DNA of 64,000 bases from Macrophomina tecta. Its lineage: Eukaryota; Ascomycota; Dothideomycetes; Botryosphaeriales; Botryosphaeriaceae. The notes under the pieces were generated by a model, which saw only the letters and a program-made list of their open reading frames with translations, did not search any database and was not told the DNA's origin. Shown here in pieces: positions 49,301 to 61,966 of the stretch; position 1 is the stretch's first letter; every line of letters begins with the position of its first letter. Location of the stretch: contig JAKSGN010000006.1 in the NCBI GenBank assembly GCA_024180945.1, positions 3,906,001-3,970,000 on the forward strand, read 5' to 3'. Both the position numbers and the translations under genes were made by a program.

Positions 49301-50522
49301 CCGATAAGGACGGCAGTTTTAATAGAGGAGCCACCTAAATCGGAAGTAGATAAAGTAAGAAAAAGGACGGAGACCGCACCGAGCCTGCCAAAGGCAATCT
49401 GCTGCAGCACGCCTGAAGACGAACATGCTTATAACAGTAGACAGCCTGAATAAAAATGTCCGGATGTTGTATAGTGCTTCTTGGCCGTTGCTAGATGGTT
49501 TGCAGTTTTACCAAGGCCCTCCAAGGGATAACTGTTGAGTTTAAAAATAGTAAGGTAGTAGAACAATTGAAAAGGATATACTGGCTTCAGTACGATTTCT
49601 GAGAGGTGATACTACTATGCAGTATAATGTTGCTGGTCATGCTCACCTTCTAAGCTGGATATATAGTTTCGACTGCTCGCTCATTCTCTAATCGGATTGA
49701 AGTTTTAATCCGCCGAGGTTAACGTGAATAAAATTGCTCTTTTACAGCGGATGCCGCATTAAACAGGCTGATAGCTCACAGGATATCCCCTTTCAGATTA
49801 TTGTTAGATGTATGGTGGGGGTCATGCTAAGACGACTTTCGACATGACGAAAGCCGTGTAGTGCGCACGATTGCTGATGGAAACCGCTTTCTGCGATAGG
49901 TGGAAATGGGGAGAGTCAATCTCGAAGAGAATTGAGGAAGTCTAGCCGGGAGATCTTGGGAACTACGAAGAATCGAAATGCATGACCGTACGTTGGCAGA
50001 TCAGGGGTAGAGTAGCACAGCGCGTCCGACAGTTAAGCATGACTTTCACCTATATACGCAAATTACCAAGATGTATTTATGCCCATGAGGGACTTTAGAT
50101 TGAATTATCCAGCCATTACGACTCTAGTCAGCAGCGTCTCAATGTGTTCTAGTCACACAGTCCTCCACCCTACAAAGAATCAAAGTTGCTGCCTCCCTTT
50201 CGGAAAGGGGTGGAATGTGTTGGATGACGATCGGAAATTTTCGGGTGCGCGACCACTTATCCGAAGCTGACTCCCCTACGAGGATTGGCGACAGCCTCAT
50301 CACCAGGAACGAAGTACTTGAGGCACAACATCGAACCCTGCTGAAAATCTTCAATGCCGAAGATGATTCAAATGACGCTGAAAGTAATTTACAGGCGAGA
50401 GGAGTTTGCAATTGGCCCCCACGGCCCTTTCCTTCGTGCCAATTATTCCAGTTGTTTCCCTAAGCTGTGAAAAGCGATTGCCGTCAATTTCTCTGAAATA
50501 CCATGAAGCGTCGGAGGGACCA
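46371..50522. other. AT-rich gene-poor island (possible RIP-affected relic)
   Basis: About 4.1 kb between the MPP-beta and IF1 genes. From about 48.0 to 50.1 kb the sequence is clearly AT-richer than the rest of the window, rich in TA dinucleotides, and has almost no frame above 70 codons. This looks like repeat-induced-point-mutated transposon debris, but I cannot identify an element, LTR or terminal repeat. A short coding-like fragment on the plus strand at about 50245-50405 (SPTRIGDSLITRNEVLEAQH) may be a gene remnant. Confidence 0.5.
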
Positions 50523-51035
50523 TTAATTCAGCTCACCACCCTGGTTCTTTGTAAGGTCGTCGCTGTTGGGAAAAGTACACGGTCAGCCGGCTGCATCTCC
50601 AAGGTCGGGGAGGAAGAAGCGAGGGGGGGAGAATACGAACATGTGCTTGTCGAGCTCGTCGAGGTGCTCACGCTGCTTCTTGAGCTTCTCCTTCAGTGCC
50701 AACAACCTATTGTGCGCGCAAGTCAGCAAGGCCTTGTAGCTGCACCTGCAAGCTGCCGGTTTGGTGAATGCGAAGCCTACTTCCTCTTCTCCTCGGAGCG
50801 AATGTAGAGCTCTTCCTGGGCGGCCTCGCGCTTGTTGAAGGCATCGCTGCGGTGGTTAAACCATCAGTCATCACGTCGGACACGCAGGCCAATGCTGTGG
50901 GGGAACTTACGCAGCCTTTTCACCACCAGGGCGGACGCTACCGGTGTCACCAGCAGCCATGACGCGGACAGAGTTGCTGAACGGACGGGCAGCCGCGGGG
51001 GTGCGGAGAGCGCGGGTGAAGGTGGTGCGGAGCAT
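50523..51035 (-). CDS. INH1: Mitochondrial F1F0-ATPase inhibitor (IF1)
   Basis: Small matrix protein that blocks ATP hydrolysis by F1 when the membrane potential falls. Four tiny exons on the minus strand, 51035-50911, 50846-50781, 50706-50641 and 50562-50523, give 98 residues. The presequence MLRTTFTRALRTPAAARPFS is followed by the inhibitory segment GDTGSVRPGGEKAADAFNKR and EAAQEELYIRSEEKRKL. A C-terminal coiled coil follows (ALKEKLKKQREHLDELDKH), ending IDDLTKNQGGELN. The last exon adds only 13 codons but completes the helix cleanly. The length is normal for fungal IF1. CCAAT and CACGTG elements lie about 190-220 bp upstream. Confidence 0.92.
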
Positions 51036-52872
51036 TGTGGTCGCTGCTGCTGAGATCAGCTTTTGCGGCCTCGAAACCGATGGGCGATTGGGGAACGCTC
51101 ACGTCTCGTTTGCAGATGGGGAGTGGTGCGATGGAAGTTGGATTGGCGGCGTAGCAGAGCGCGAACCTGGCTGGAGCTTTGTCGAAGCTGCGGCCGCCCA
51201 CCTGCCGCCCGCGCCCAGACCACCAACCAATGACGTTACCGGGGTCTCCGATCACGTGTTGACCACACCCGCTACGTCTCCGTCTGGAGATCTGAGGAGA
51301 CATACGGAGAAAAACAATAGGGATGGCATGACAGCCGCCCGGAGCAACATTTGCTATACTTCGCAAAGTGTGGTGGTCATAAAACAGGGGCACGCGTCCA
51401 CGCTGAATCAGCCTATTCGATGGGCATATGGTGACAGTACTGAATTCTGACAATTCTTCGCTTCTTACCACCCCACGGGTGCCGCGAACCGATGGGCTTT
51501 GGGGGCCCTGGGCAGGGCTTGCAGGCGATCGACTGACGCGATGATGCTCTCCCGTTGTCCAAGATCCTCGGGCAAGTGTGCGTTTGCTCCAGGTCTCGTC
51601 GTTTCTCGACCGAGCGCCCAATCAGGCGCGCGCTGCTTCCCGGGCCAGGGTTGCGCTGGCTTATCCCAGAGCGCCAGGCCGCAGAAATCAATTACTGCCA
51701 GGGCAGTCGTGCTGTCACAAGGCGAGGCGGCACGACCTCCAGCAGTCCGGCTCTCCTTATCGTTGATGAGGCGCGCCCCTATGGAAGGGTAGATGTCATA
51801 GACAAAGGCGCACGTGATGGCCCTGATCTGCCCCTGAGCTGCCCAGCGCGGGGCGTCTTTCGATGCTAAGCCGTTTGATGAACTCAGGGAGGCAATGATA
51901 CGGGCAAATCTAGTCGCATTGGGCATGCGCGAGTCCAGCCTTACCTGCTGCTGAACGACGCGCAATGGCGTACCGGGTGGTTGAGGTGGCTCCCGGCAGA
52001 GGGCGCCCAACTGGCGGGCACTGGCGGAGGGCAGCCTGTGAGTCACGGGCGGCGGCGCGGTGCGGGTGCGCTGGCGCGTGTTGTTTGTATCGTTCGCTCT
52101 TGACCCCCGGGCTGGCAGGCAGGCAGGCAGGGCGGTGGGCGTAATGGCCCCGTTGCTCGCTTATTAAGGCCCCTACCACTTCATCTTTGACTTCCACTTG
52201 AGCCCGATCGCCTCGAACGTCAACAAACACCCCTCGCCCGACTCCAATCCATCCTCCCACGCCCACCGTCGCCGCAGGCTCTATCCCCTCAGCGTCCAAG
52301 TTCACAGGCTTTTCCTCTACACGCCCCTCGGCCACTGCCACAGACTTTCCATCAGGTGAGAGACAAAGCCCCGTTCTTTCGTCATCCGTTCAGCCTCCTG
52401 GCACCTGCCCGTCGAGCGCTTCGCTTGCAACTCGCTGCATGCCGCGCCGGCCCGCGCCCACGATATCAGCGCGAGCGCGACGCCGCCCGCTGCGTCGCAG
52501 AACGAGTCCAAAGCCTTGCGCGCCCGCGCTGCCCCACCCTGACGACCTGACTCCTTTACGACTGCACCCCTTCCTCGACACGCTCTGTCTCCATTCCAGC
52601 GGTGTCATTCGCTTCTGCCATCGCTCCAACGCCGCCTGTGCCTACAGCAGCCGTTGTAGACAGTGCAGCCGGATCTACTGGCTCAGGCGGTGTTGGTCGC
52701 GACGCGCCGGTCACTCTGCCCCGCGCTCCGCTTCGTTCATACCTTCCTCCGAACTCCGGCGCCAACGACGGGCTGCGCGTCACGGCCACCCATAACGCTA
52801 CACTTCTATCCAATTCGCAAGCTCTATCACGCTGACATTGCGACCCCGCAGACTACACTTCCACACGTCACC
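51036..52872. promoter_or_regulatory. Divergent region between IF1 and 14-3-3 genes
   Basis: About 1.8 kb. The 14-3-3-proximal 700 bp is GC- and CT-rich with a (GGCA)n stretch at about 52117-52137. It probably contains a long 5' leader, perhaps with an intron. Frames in it are not protein-like. Confidence 0.5.
51227..51258. promoter_or_regulatory. CCAAT plus CACGTG cluster upstream of IF1
   Basis: CCAAT at 51227-51231, directly followed by TGACGTTA (CRE-like), and CACGTG at 51253-51258. The cluster is 190-220 bp upstream of the IF1 ATG. These are typical HAP-complex and bHLH (Cbf1-type) sites; binding is inferred. Confidence 0.45.
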
Positions 52873-53890
52873 ATGAGTAGCTACGAGAACTCCGTCTACC
52901 TGGCCAAGCTCGCTGAGCAGGCCGAGCGCTACGAGGGTACGTTTTGCTATCTCCTCTACTGAATCTGCAAAGCTGACGCAGCTTGCAGAGATGGTCGAGA
53001 ACATGAAGACCGTCGCCTCCGCAGACCAGGAGCTCACCGTTGAGGAGCGGAATCTCCTCTCCGTCGCTTACAAGAATGTCATTGGTGCGCGCCGTGCTTC
53101 CTGGAGAATCGTCACCTCGATTGAGCAGAAGGAGGAGTCCAAGGGCAACGAGTCCCAGGTCGGCCTGATCAAGGAGTACCGTCAGAAGATCGAGGCCGAG
53201 CTCGCCAAGATCTGCGAGGACATCCTGGAGGTTCTGGACAAGCACCTCATTCCCTCTGCACAGAGCGGCGAGTCCAAGGTCTTTTACCACAAGATGTAAG
53301 ATCCAGCGAGCAGATACATCTGGACCTGCGGACTAATGATGATTGGCAAACAGGAAGGGTGACTATCACCGCTACCTCGCCGAGTTCGCCACTGGCGATA
53401 AGCGCAAGACCTCCGCCGACAAGTCTCTCGAGGCTTACAAGGCCGCCACTGAGGTTGCTCAGACCGACCTTGCGCCCACTCACCCCATCCGCCTTGGTCT
53501 TGCCCTGAACTTCTCCGTCTTCTACTACGAGATTCTCAACTCGCCCGACCAGGCATGCCACCTCGCCAAGCAGGCTTTCGATGACGCCATTGCTGGTACG
53601 TGTTTGCGACATTTGCATCCTGATATTGCCAAGGCGCTGACGATCATCGCAGAGCTCGACACCCTCAGCGAGGAGAGCTACAAGGACTCCACCCTCATCA
53701 TGCAGCTGCTCCGTGACAACCTGGTAAGTAATACGGTCAACCCCACAATGATCGGCGACTAATAGAAGCGTAGACCCTGTGGACCTCTTCCGAGGCCGAG
53801 CCTGCCGCTGAGGCTGCAGCGGACGCGCCTAAGGAGGGTGCCGCCGCTGAGGCTGCTCCCGCTGAGGAGGCCAAGCCCGCAGCCGAGTAA
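52873..53890 (+). CDS. 14-3-3 protein
   Basis: Phosphoserine/phosphothreonine-binding dimeric adaptor of signalling and cell polarity. Exons 52873-52936, 52989-53295, 53354-53595, 53653-53723 and 53774-53890 give 266 residues. The signature [20 protein letters not shown] carries the basic-pocket Lys and Arg residues; the Arg-Tyr pair is in [18 protein letters not shown]. The family motifs [20 protein letters not shown] and [18 protein letters not shown] are intact. The C-terminal tail is an Ala/Glu-rich extension ([20 protein letters not shown]), as in other filamentous fungi. Third-position C/G bias is strong, consistent with high expression. Known Aspergillus counterparts are called ArtA; I cannot tell which paralogue this is. 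Confidence 0.97.
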
Positions 53891-55247
53891 ATGTTCTCCA
53901 ATGCCACGTTTCGGTGGCTGGTGTGATGGGGGTTTCATAGTTGGCATTCCATTGGACGAGGATCAAAAAAAAGCCACACAAGGGTTTCCTTGTGTCGGCA
54001 AAGTGGGGCTGTATCGGTCTTTCTTTGCTTCTAAAGATTCCGTTCAATTTTGCTTAAACCCTAGAAGTTTGCGATAACCCCCGGTCTCCTTTTCCCCTTT
54101 TCTTACCCTACGGCCCTCCATCCCCCTTTGTCGTCCACGTCACGATAGCACGTTCCTGCTCATCCTGTATGGTCTTAGACCTTTTCATGAAATCAAATGC
54201 CAAAGAACTCTTTAAGGATTTTAATCGAATCCTCCCCTTGCAACAAAGTTGTCGATACGTTTTGTTTGGACCTGTTGCTTTTGACGCGTATCTGATCTTC
54301 GATCTTTGCACGCAAGTCTTAGAAGCTGGCTGGGGGTTGTCGTTTTCTGGTAGGCGAGCTAGAATCCAAAATGGAAGAGTGGAAGGGTCTTACTGGTAGA
54401 TTGAGAAAAGCATGTACCTCCTTCATCAATCGTTCATCCCTTGGACATATGATCATCAGCATTGACACTGGTACCTCCTCAACCCATCACGCCGAAAGGC
54501 AGGGACCTGCGATGGCGAAATCCCGATCCTCAACGATCTGCCATTTGCCGCCTCACTTGTGGGAAATATTGCGGCGTAGAGGGGATAAGACACGGAAATA
54601 TGTTCGAAGAGAAAGGGTGAGTAGAGAGGTGGCGAGGCTTGTATTTCACATTACGAAGACGGATTCGAGAGGGGGACATAGATATGCACTCATATGTGCT
54701 GCCAGGCGTCCAACAAGGTTTGCTCACGCCGCCACGGGGTTGGGATGCACCGTACCAGGTTGCTTGCGAAGAGAGCGATGCCTATATATATTCATCAGTA
54801 GGACTGGCACCGCCTCTCGCATCGTGCGTGGTGTTCGGGCAGGTGCAAAACGCATCGTCGTGCCGGTGCGGTGATGCCCAACGGGTTTTCCGGCAAGGTA
54901 ACAACACGACGGTAGGAATCACGGCCAACGGCGCGAAATCATGAAACATATCTGAGGCTCCCGGGTGCGCAGGCCGCATGTCAAGGGAAGGGAAAAGCAC
55001 GAGGATTGCCAAGGGGGGAAAATAGGGTTGGCGCTATCTCTTCCCAGATCCTTGTGTTCGGTGATGGCTTGTGACACGAATAATAAAGCGACGACGGACA
55101 TGGGAAGCCTCTCTTTTTGCTGTCGTGGGCGAAGATTCTTTTCTTTCCTGACATTTGTTCTTTTTGGTTTTCGAGAAGGAGATCGGGAGGAGGGAATGGG
55201 TCCCACAGGCGATCGTGATCCTTCATCATCACCATAGTGCCCATAGC

Positions 55248-55266
55248 TTTTTTTTTTTTTTTTTTC
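55248..55266. repeat. Poly-T tract
   Basis: Run of about 19 T residues read directly; no associated gene. Confidence 0.85.
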
Positions 55267-58200
55267 GTCCCTCACTTCTATTCCTTCATTCGTACGGGCT
55301 CGGCTGGAGGATACGAGAAGCATGGACTGTGAGGAGAGGGGAGGTGGAAGGGGGGACATGAGGCATGCATGTGAGGCGTGAGGATCAGTGGTTCCCAGTA
55401 ATTTGCGATGGTTGACGCTAATACCACTTCTTCCCGCTTCCCCGGGTATGCCCATATATGAAACCCGCCCGTACTTTTTTTTTCGTTGGCTAACAGCGAG
55501 CGGTGGGTGGTCGGGGCGTTTTGCGCTTGGTAGCTGCGTCGGTCGTTTGGTCATGTCCTTTGGGGTTTGGCATCCGGGTCTCGGCTTCGCACCGCTCCGG
55601 ACGGACCAGCCCGAGAGAAGGCTGTCCCATCCCCGAACCTAGTCTTTGGACAGCCTGACGACACCTCACTTTATGGGGTTGTGTACTCTCTTCTCTTTCC
55701 TTCTGATCTCGTTGTGCATATGAGAAGATACGTTTAGCGCACAGAAAAGGTCGCACATGTGGTTGATGGTGGGATACGTCATGTGTGAGTTCAACACGCG
55801 TTTCTGTGACGCGGACGATGTCGTTGCTGGCGCTTGAGCGCGTATCCTTTTTTTCCTATGCGAAATCGGAGAAGAGGGCAGCTTTTGATACGCATATCGT
55901 GGGCAGCAACGCTGACAATCGGGTGGAACTATTTTCCCTGAAGACCCAAAATTGCCGGCGTTTGGACCAAGGGTCCGGTGTTTTCAATATTTTGGGTCTT
56001 TCATGATTTCGAGATCTTTGCGCGCGTCAGAGCGCATGTACCACTTCTATGCACATGGCAAAGGACCCGAATGATGGGATATGGGAAAACGGGCAGAAGC
56101 TGAGCTGTGGGAAGATGTAGGGATTCGTCCGCCTTTGATCGGGCCGTTGCCTGGCTTTCGTAACGGGGGATGAAGGTGGGAGAGGAGGTACATAGAGAAA
56201 GCTTGGTTGCCCTTCGGCAAGCCCCGGTGATACGTATGCTGGGAGAGAACGCACAGGCAGGGAGCGAATATTGGGAAGGAGAGGCGAGGTAGAGGGGAAT
56301 TGAGGCTCTGTGCTGCCGCCACCGACAAAGAGACAATAGGATGTAATGTGCAAGTTTAGACGGTAGGGCTTGGGCGGCAAATCTCTTTGTGGCGCTGACG
56401 GTAGGGAAACGGCTGGCGTGGGTCAGCTTTCTTTTTGCTTGCATGCTCTGCGGCTTGGGCTGGCTGGGCTGAAAGGGAGAGAGAGCCTAGAACTGGGTCT
56501 ATCCCTTTCACCTCCACTGTCAGGGTCTCTAACTCCCACCGTGCCTCCACTTGCCGTCCGCTCCCCATTAGACTTGTCGGCGGAGGCGTTTCGTCGTCCT
56601 GTCATGAGGCCGCTGGTTTGCCTGGGGCGCGGAAACGGGTGAAGTTGTGAGGCACAGGGGTTCACTTCACGTGCCCGTCGTTGCCCGCCTACAAAGATAC
56701 GCGGAGGGCACCGGGAGCCCGGAAAGGTCGCTTGGGCTTTCTTGTCCCTGTCCATCAAAAGTTACACTCTTTTGAGGGCAAGCTGGCTGCTTCCAAGGGA
56801 TGAGAATACCACCTATCAAACCTCGGTTGTCGGGGCGCCGGGATGCATCTCGCGTGCGCGCTGAAATTTGTCCTGTTCTCTGCCACGTGGGAAACAGGGT
56901 GCAACGATGTCAGTGATTATCGTCGCTCGGTGAAAATTTTAACCCTGAGGTCACGGTCGAGGGGAGGTGCCGGTCGAGTCGAGAAGGTTTAATTTGAAGT
57001 TTCTAGAAGGAAATCTCCTCTATTCTCGTCGTCAGCGGGGGTGTCTCACTGATCTTGGGATGGGATTCGCCGGATCGTTTGATCTGCTTCCTCTGCCCTA
57101 CGGAGGGCGTGAGCTCTGTCAATGAGGATGCGGTGGTTTCCGCTGACCAGACTCGAAGAGGATAAGAAGAAGGACATGGACGGTGGACATAGCGGTGAGC
57201 GACATGACGACAAGCGCTGATGAGCATCAGTTGTGACAGCACTTTTTTCTGATCCTCTTGTTGCATTCGAAAATTCGCTCACAAAACGTCTGAGGCCCTC
57301 TGCGCGGCACAAGTAGGGTTTCGCGTGTGCGCGTACGTGCACCCATGTTTCGTCCGTCCGTCCCTTTCCCTTTACACAACGGACCAAGACGGTGTGATAC
57401 TGAAGCAGGACGGTCCCTGACTAGGCCCGCCCTAGGCACAAACTGCAGATCCGCAGCAACAGCGCGCGCTTGTCAGGCACTGGGCAATTTTGTAACAATG
57501 GGCCGCTGGGTCATCACAGGCGCAAAGACTTGGCTGGCGATTGCTGGCAAAATCTTTGTCCGGTCTCGTGAACATCCGCATAGACACTCATCGTCATTAA
57601 TGTTCATCATTGACGGAGACGCTGGCCATGGCTGCCACCACTGCCACTCCACGCTCATCAGTGGTCCTGGCAGGGCTGCCCGCCCTTGGAACGAACGACA
57701 TGGACAAGGGCCGTTTGCTCCATGATCTCTGACGTCCTCCGATTCCCAACTGCCCGCTCCGTCTTTTGGGTCCCGGGCTTCTGCTCCCACACGACCACCT
57801 AAAAAGCAAAGTCAATGACGCCCATAGTCAGAAGTTTCCTATGTACGTATGCTGGTCTCGTATACCAACGGCTGCACCCGCAGCCGAAACGTCCGCAGCC
57901 GAACACCGCGCGCCGTTACAACGTCTGCGTCAACCAGACACAGCCTCACAGCCGCAACTGTAGCGCATAATGCTACACCGGGGTGGCGATGCCGTGGCGA
58001 GCTCCGTAAGGCTTCCCATTGTTAGGTCTGTGGAATATAGCCATGTGCGCGACCGAACCTCATCCATCAGCTGACCGTGACGGACGCCCAGCCGGCGTGT
58101 TGTAAAGTACCAGGCTGGCAAGTAAAGTAGCTGGCCCAACGTGAGGAGGTACGACGGTTTGCAGAAAAGGCAGCTGTCCAGAGAAGGGAACGTCATGTCG

Positions 58201-59038
58201 TAACATGCTTTTTCTTTTTCAGACTCATAAGGATACTACGCACTTACTTTGGCCAGCAGTTCGCTCTGTCGAGGATGTTTTCGAGGGATCCGCTGGGGGA
58301 TGGAAAAGGGAACACCCTTGCTCGCCACCGCTGAGTTCCGCCGCCCGCTACTTGGCTTTGCAGCGTTGTGGTTCGTCCGCGGGCTTGCCGGCCGGCGAGA
58401 AGACGAGGTGGATTGTGCACAACGGCCGGCCGCGATGCGCCCGCACCGCGAGGGGCCATCATGGCGGGCCTTGTTTTGGCCAGCGAGCAGTCGGCGGGCG
58501 GGCAGGCGGCGGGTTTCCTTGGCCAGCCCACCCCTTCTGGCGACGAAGTGCGAACGCAGAGGTGAAGAGGCGGCTTGCGTGAACAGCGCAGAGAGAAAGA
58601 ATCGGGCGTGCTGCGAATAGCGGTGTTGAGAGTGAGACAGGCGGGCGTCAAGCGAGCGCGATCACGGTTCCTTGGCTGGTCAATGAGACGCGGCTACAGC
58701 GAGCGGGGGCAGAATGGCCCAGCGCGCCTTGTCATGGCACCACGTCTGCTAGCCCTTCCTGTTCATGCCCCCCATGGCTGCGCTGTTCACCAGAGTGCCC
58801 GGCGCTCGACGGCAATCAAACCGGGCCGAAGCTGCGGATGGTGATGAGCGGACATTGGACATGCGGTGGCTCCAGAGCCTGAGTCGCTGGGGCCATGGCG
58901 TGCGGATGCCGGCCACCTCATCCTTGCATTCGAAAGACGGCATCACGGGGCCACCAGTCGTGAGGGCGAGGGGAATAGCGAACTGCTGGGCGCGGGGGCA
59001 GCGAGGAGGAGTGGAAAGGTATAGCGGCCTCCAGCGAG

Positions 59039-59056
59039 AGCGCGCGCGCGCGCGCG
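59039..59056. repeat. (CG)n dinucleotide tract
   Basis: Alternating G and C for about 18 nt within a GC-rich interval; such tracts can adopt Z-DNA. Confidence 0.8.
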
Positions 59057-61313
59057 CTGAGGGCGGAGATTGCACGCGACGGCTGCGAGATTTGTGGCTG
59101 ACCGATCGGCTCGTTCAGCTGCAAAGTCGTGGAGACGGAAAGATGGGGGAGCTTCTGCGATGCTTCTGTACAAAATGCTGCGGTGCCCGGCGGGCGGCTG
59201 CGGCTGCATGGAAGGCCCAGGTGAATTGCTGCTTCCAGTAAAGGCAGGCAGACTCCACGTCCGCCACGTGTGAGGTTCCCTCTTCAGAGCACGGCGTAGG
59301 CTGAATGGAGCAATGCCGCCTCACATCCTGGCCTCTGACCTTGCATAATCTCCTTTTGTAAAGCTCGCTATGCCCTGAATACAAGCTTCTTGCCTCCTGC
59401 TAAATATCGATAAGGAGATCGCTCCGACGCCACGACGCGGTCGCGTCGGGCAGCTCGGCTCCATCCGAGCCCTGCGGGCGCCGAAGTCGCGAAGGAAAAA
59501 TGTTGGCGAGCAGGCGGAGGGGCAGCAAGGGCGACGACGCGTATCCTTGTGACCTGTGTGCGACCCAGACGCTCGGGAGACAGAGGAAACGGAGCGCCTG
59601 TCAGTGGTCACATCGCTCTTACACCGGGGATTTTTCTCTGGCTCCTGCATGACATCGTGGCCCAGAAGTTGGTTGAGCGGCGTGGAGACGGGGAGGTGCG
59701 GAACGAACGGCACCACACGCGACGCGAGACACTGGCAAGACGGGACAGGAGGAGTGCAGGCAGCGGGCAGCGGGCGGCGAGCTGCAGCCGGGCGGACAAG
59801 CAGCGGGCGTGGCGGTGGAATCCGCGAGAGAATCCACCGCCGCCGCACACCGTATGTAGACCGGCGCGTGAAGCCATCTCGTCAGGGCTGGCAGGGAGTT
59901 CGGGTAGCGTGCTGAGAAGTGTGGGAGCGGGTGGGGTTCGCGCGTAGCTAGGACATATTGCAAGTACTTGGACCGAGCGGATTGGGAGTGGCGCCGGCGC
60001 AGCGCTGGCACACACGCTGGACGGTGGCAGAGGGGCAGATCGCTGCTGGAAGCGACGCATTGCAAGCAGCGCTGGACGGCGGCGAAGATCGCTATCTTTT
60101 GCCGAGCGGAAATTGGCCAGCAGCAAGAGCAATGAGGTCATGGAGCAATGAGCGGAAGGCGAAAGGGCGGTCACTGTTTCGAAGTGCGGTTTGATGAGGC
60201 ATCTCCATCCGCGCACGGGTGGCAGCGCCGGCGGGCTGGTGCTGGAGCTGGGAGCTGGGCGCTGGCGCTGGGAGAGGTGCGTGAGAGGGCATGAGCGTGG
60301 GCGCTGGGGGGGAGGGGGGGCAATGGCCATGGGCCCTGGCAATGCGGCGGCGGCGTTGCAGCAACACCATCTGCACTGCCCTGGCGAATCGTAGGCGCGC
60401 TTGGCAGCGGCCGCAGGACCCTGACTTCCCTTGATGTCATCGGCGCACGAGTAAGCGTCTGGTGCCACAGCCGATCCGCATCCCAGCAGCGCAGCTCTCC
60501 GGGCAGGCAAGCAGGCATACAGCCTCCTCGCCGGCGACGGCGGGCGGCAGGCGGGTACTGCTGGTCTGGCGGGCGCTGGCAGCTTGGGCGTGGGCCCAAC
60601 CACCAGCAGCAGGCGCGTGGCAGCGACGTGCGCGACGGCCATCGTGCCGGCGGGCGATCTGGCGCCAGCGCTGCGCGACGAGCGAGCGGCGCCCGTTCAG
60701 GGTAAACGACCGACACGCACGGCGGCCATGCGTCATACTGTGCGCTGACTCTCGCTTTCCCAAATCACCCCTGCAGCGCTCTGCTAACCCCCCGCCCACT
60801 GCGCGCCCGCTGCCAGCCCATTACCGCCGCTGCGCCCGTCCCGACGCCGCTGCATCGCTCCTTGTCCTTGCGCCCTGCACGACGGCACTCGACAGACACC
60901 ACTCTCCACCACCACTTCCAACACCAGCTTCATCTTCCACCGCGCCCCCAAATTCCACGCGCCCCCAACCGGCCAACCCCTCGACCGTATCCACCCGCCT
61001 CGCGCATGCTGCCGCTGCCCGAAACAGGGTCAGGGTCCACTACTCTTCTCTCTGCTAGCGCTAGCCTCCGACTGCTCCAAAATCTGCGTGCTCCACGTTA
61101 CCGCGCCGGCGCCTGGTAGTCTGCACGCCTTTCCCGCTGCTCTGCTGCGCTAGCCGCTACTTCATATCGACTTCTCACCTTTCCCACCCTCCCACCCGTC
61201 CGACCACCTTGGCACCGGGAGACACACCCACACACACCCACTCACACTCACACTCACATACATACACCAACCCATCCGCCCTCACCACCTACCTGGCTCC
61301 CCAGCGCCGCATC

Positions 61314-61966
61314 ATGTCTGCGCCCCAGCAGTCCGACGCCGCACCCACCTCGGCCATGCCGGCACCACAACAACCTTCCAATGACCCCCACAGCTCCTCC
61401 GCCATCGTCGACGATGAATACATCAGCCCCGCCTCCTCGTCTTGCTCCATCAACGAGGCCGGCCAGCCTGCGCACCTGCCCCGACCGAAGCTGGGTAGCC
61501 GCAAGTCCAGTGGCACCATCATCATCCCCCGCGACAGCCCCCAGGTCGAGCTCGGCGAGGAGGAAGAAGAGTACGACGAGAACGACGCCCGCACGATGAG
61601 CCCCAGGAGGACAAGCGAGGAGATTGAGAAGATCAGCCAGGAAGCCCGCGAGGCTTTGATACAGTGAGTTGCGAGTGCACCTTTATGACACTGCGCCCTT
61701 TACTAACATGGCGACCAGACAAGCAAAGGCACTTCAGGCCAGCCTACTCAGCATTGTCGACCGCGTCGAATCCGTGCGATGTGAACACGAAAAGCTCGAG
61801 GGCGGGAACCGCTTTCTACAATCGTACGTTGCCGCCATACCCTTCCCGCTCGTACAAGATGGCTGACCCCGAACCTAGGTACATTGGCGAGCTCATGCAA
61901 ACGAGCAAGCTCACTGCTGCGGGCGCTGCAAAGGCAAAGGCAACCAAAGGTCGTCCGATTAAATAA
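61314..61966 (+). CDS. Short coiled-coil protein (SCOC/DUF2205-like) with disordered N-terminus
   Basis: Exons 61314-61663, 61719-61823 and 61879-61966 give 180 residues. The first 95 or so residues are low-complexity and Pro/Ser-rich (MSAPQQSDAAPTSAMPAPQQ), followed by an acidic patch (ELGEEEEEYDENDART). A conserved coiled coil then starts at SEEIEKISQEAREAL. The C-terminal core QASLLSIVDRVESVRCEHEK plus NRFLQSYIGELMQTSK matches the short coiled-coil family (human SCOC, a Golgi/ARL-binding protein; fungal DUF2205). A Golgi or endomembrane role is inferred from the family only. The start at 61314 was preferred over an upstream in-frame TTG at 61209. Introns are 55 nt each and phase-correct. 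Confidence 0.87.

Larger units (their letters stand above)
53891..61313. other. 7.4-kb interval with no supportable gene
   Basis: The longest gene-free stretch. 54.0-58.2 kb is of middling GC with a poly-T run at about 55248-55266. 58.3-61.2 kb is strongly GC-rich, with a (CG)n run at about 59039-59056 and many Arg/Ala/Pro-rich shadow frames on both strands. No domain, signal peptide or intron-linked family sequence could be recognised. It may contain non-coding RNA, a very long 5' regulatory region of the SCOC-like gene, or a fast-evolving gene I cannot see. Confidence 0.5.

Noticed and set aside
59608..60642. 344-codon minus-strand frame in the GC-rich interval
   Set aside because: Arg/Ala/Pro-rich composition typical of GC-rich shadow frames; several overlapping frames on both strands look alike and none resembles a family.
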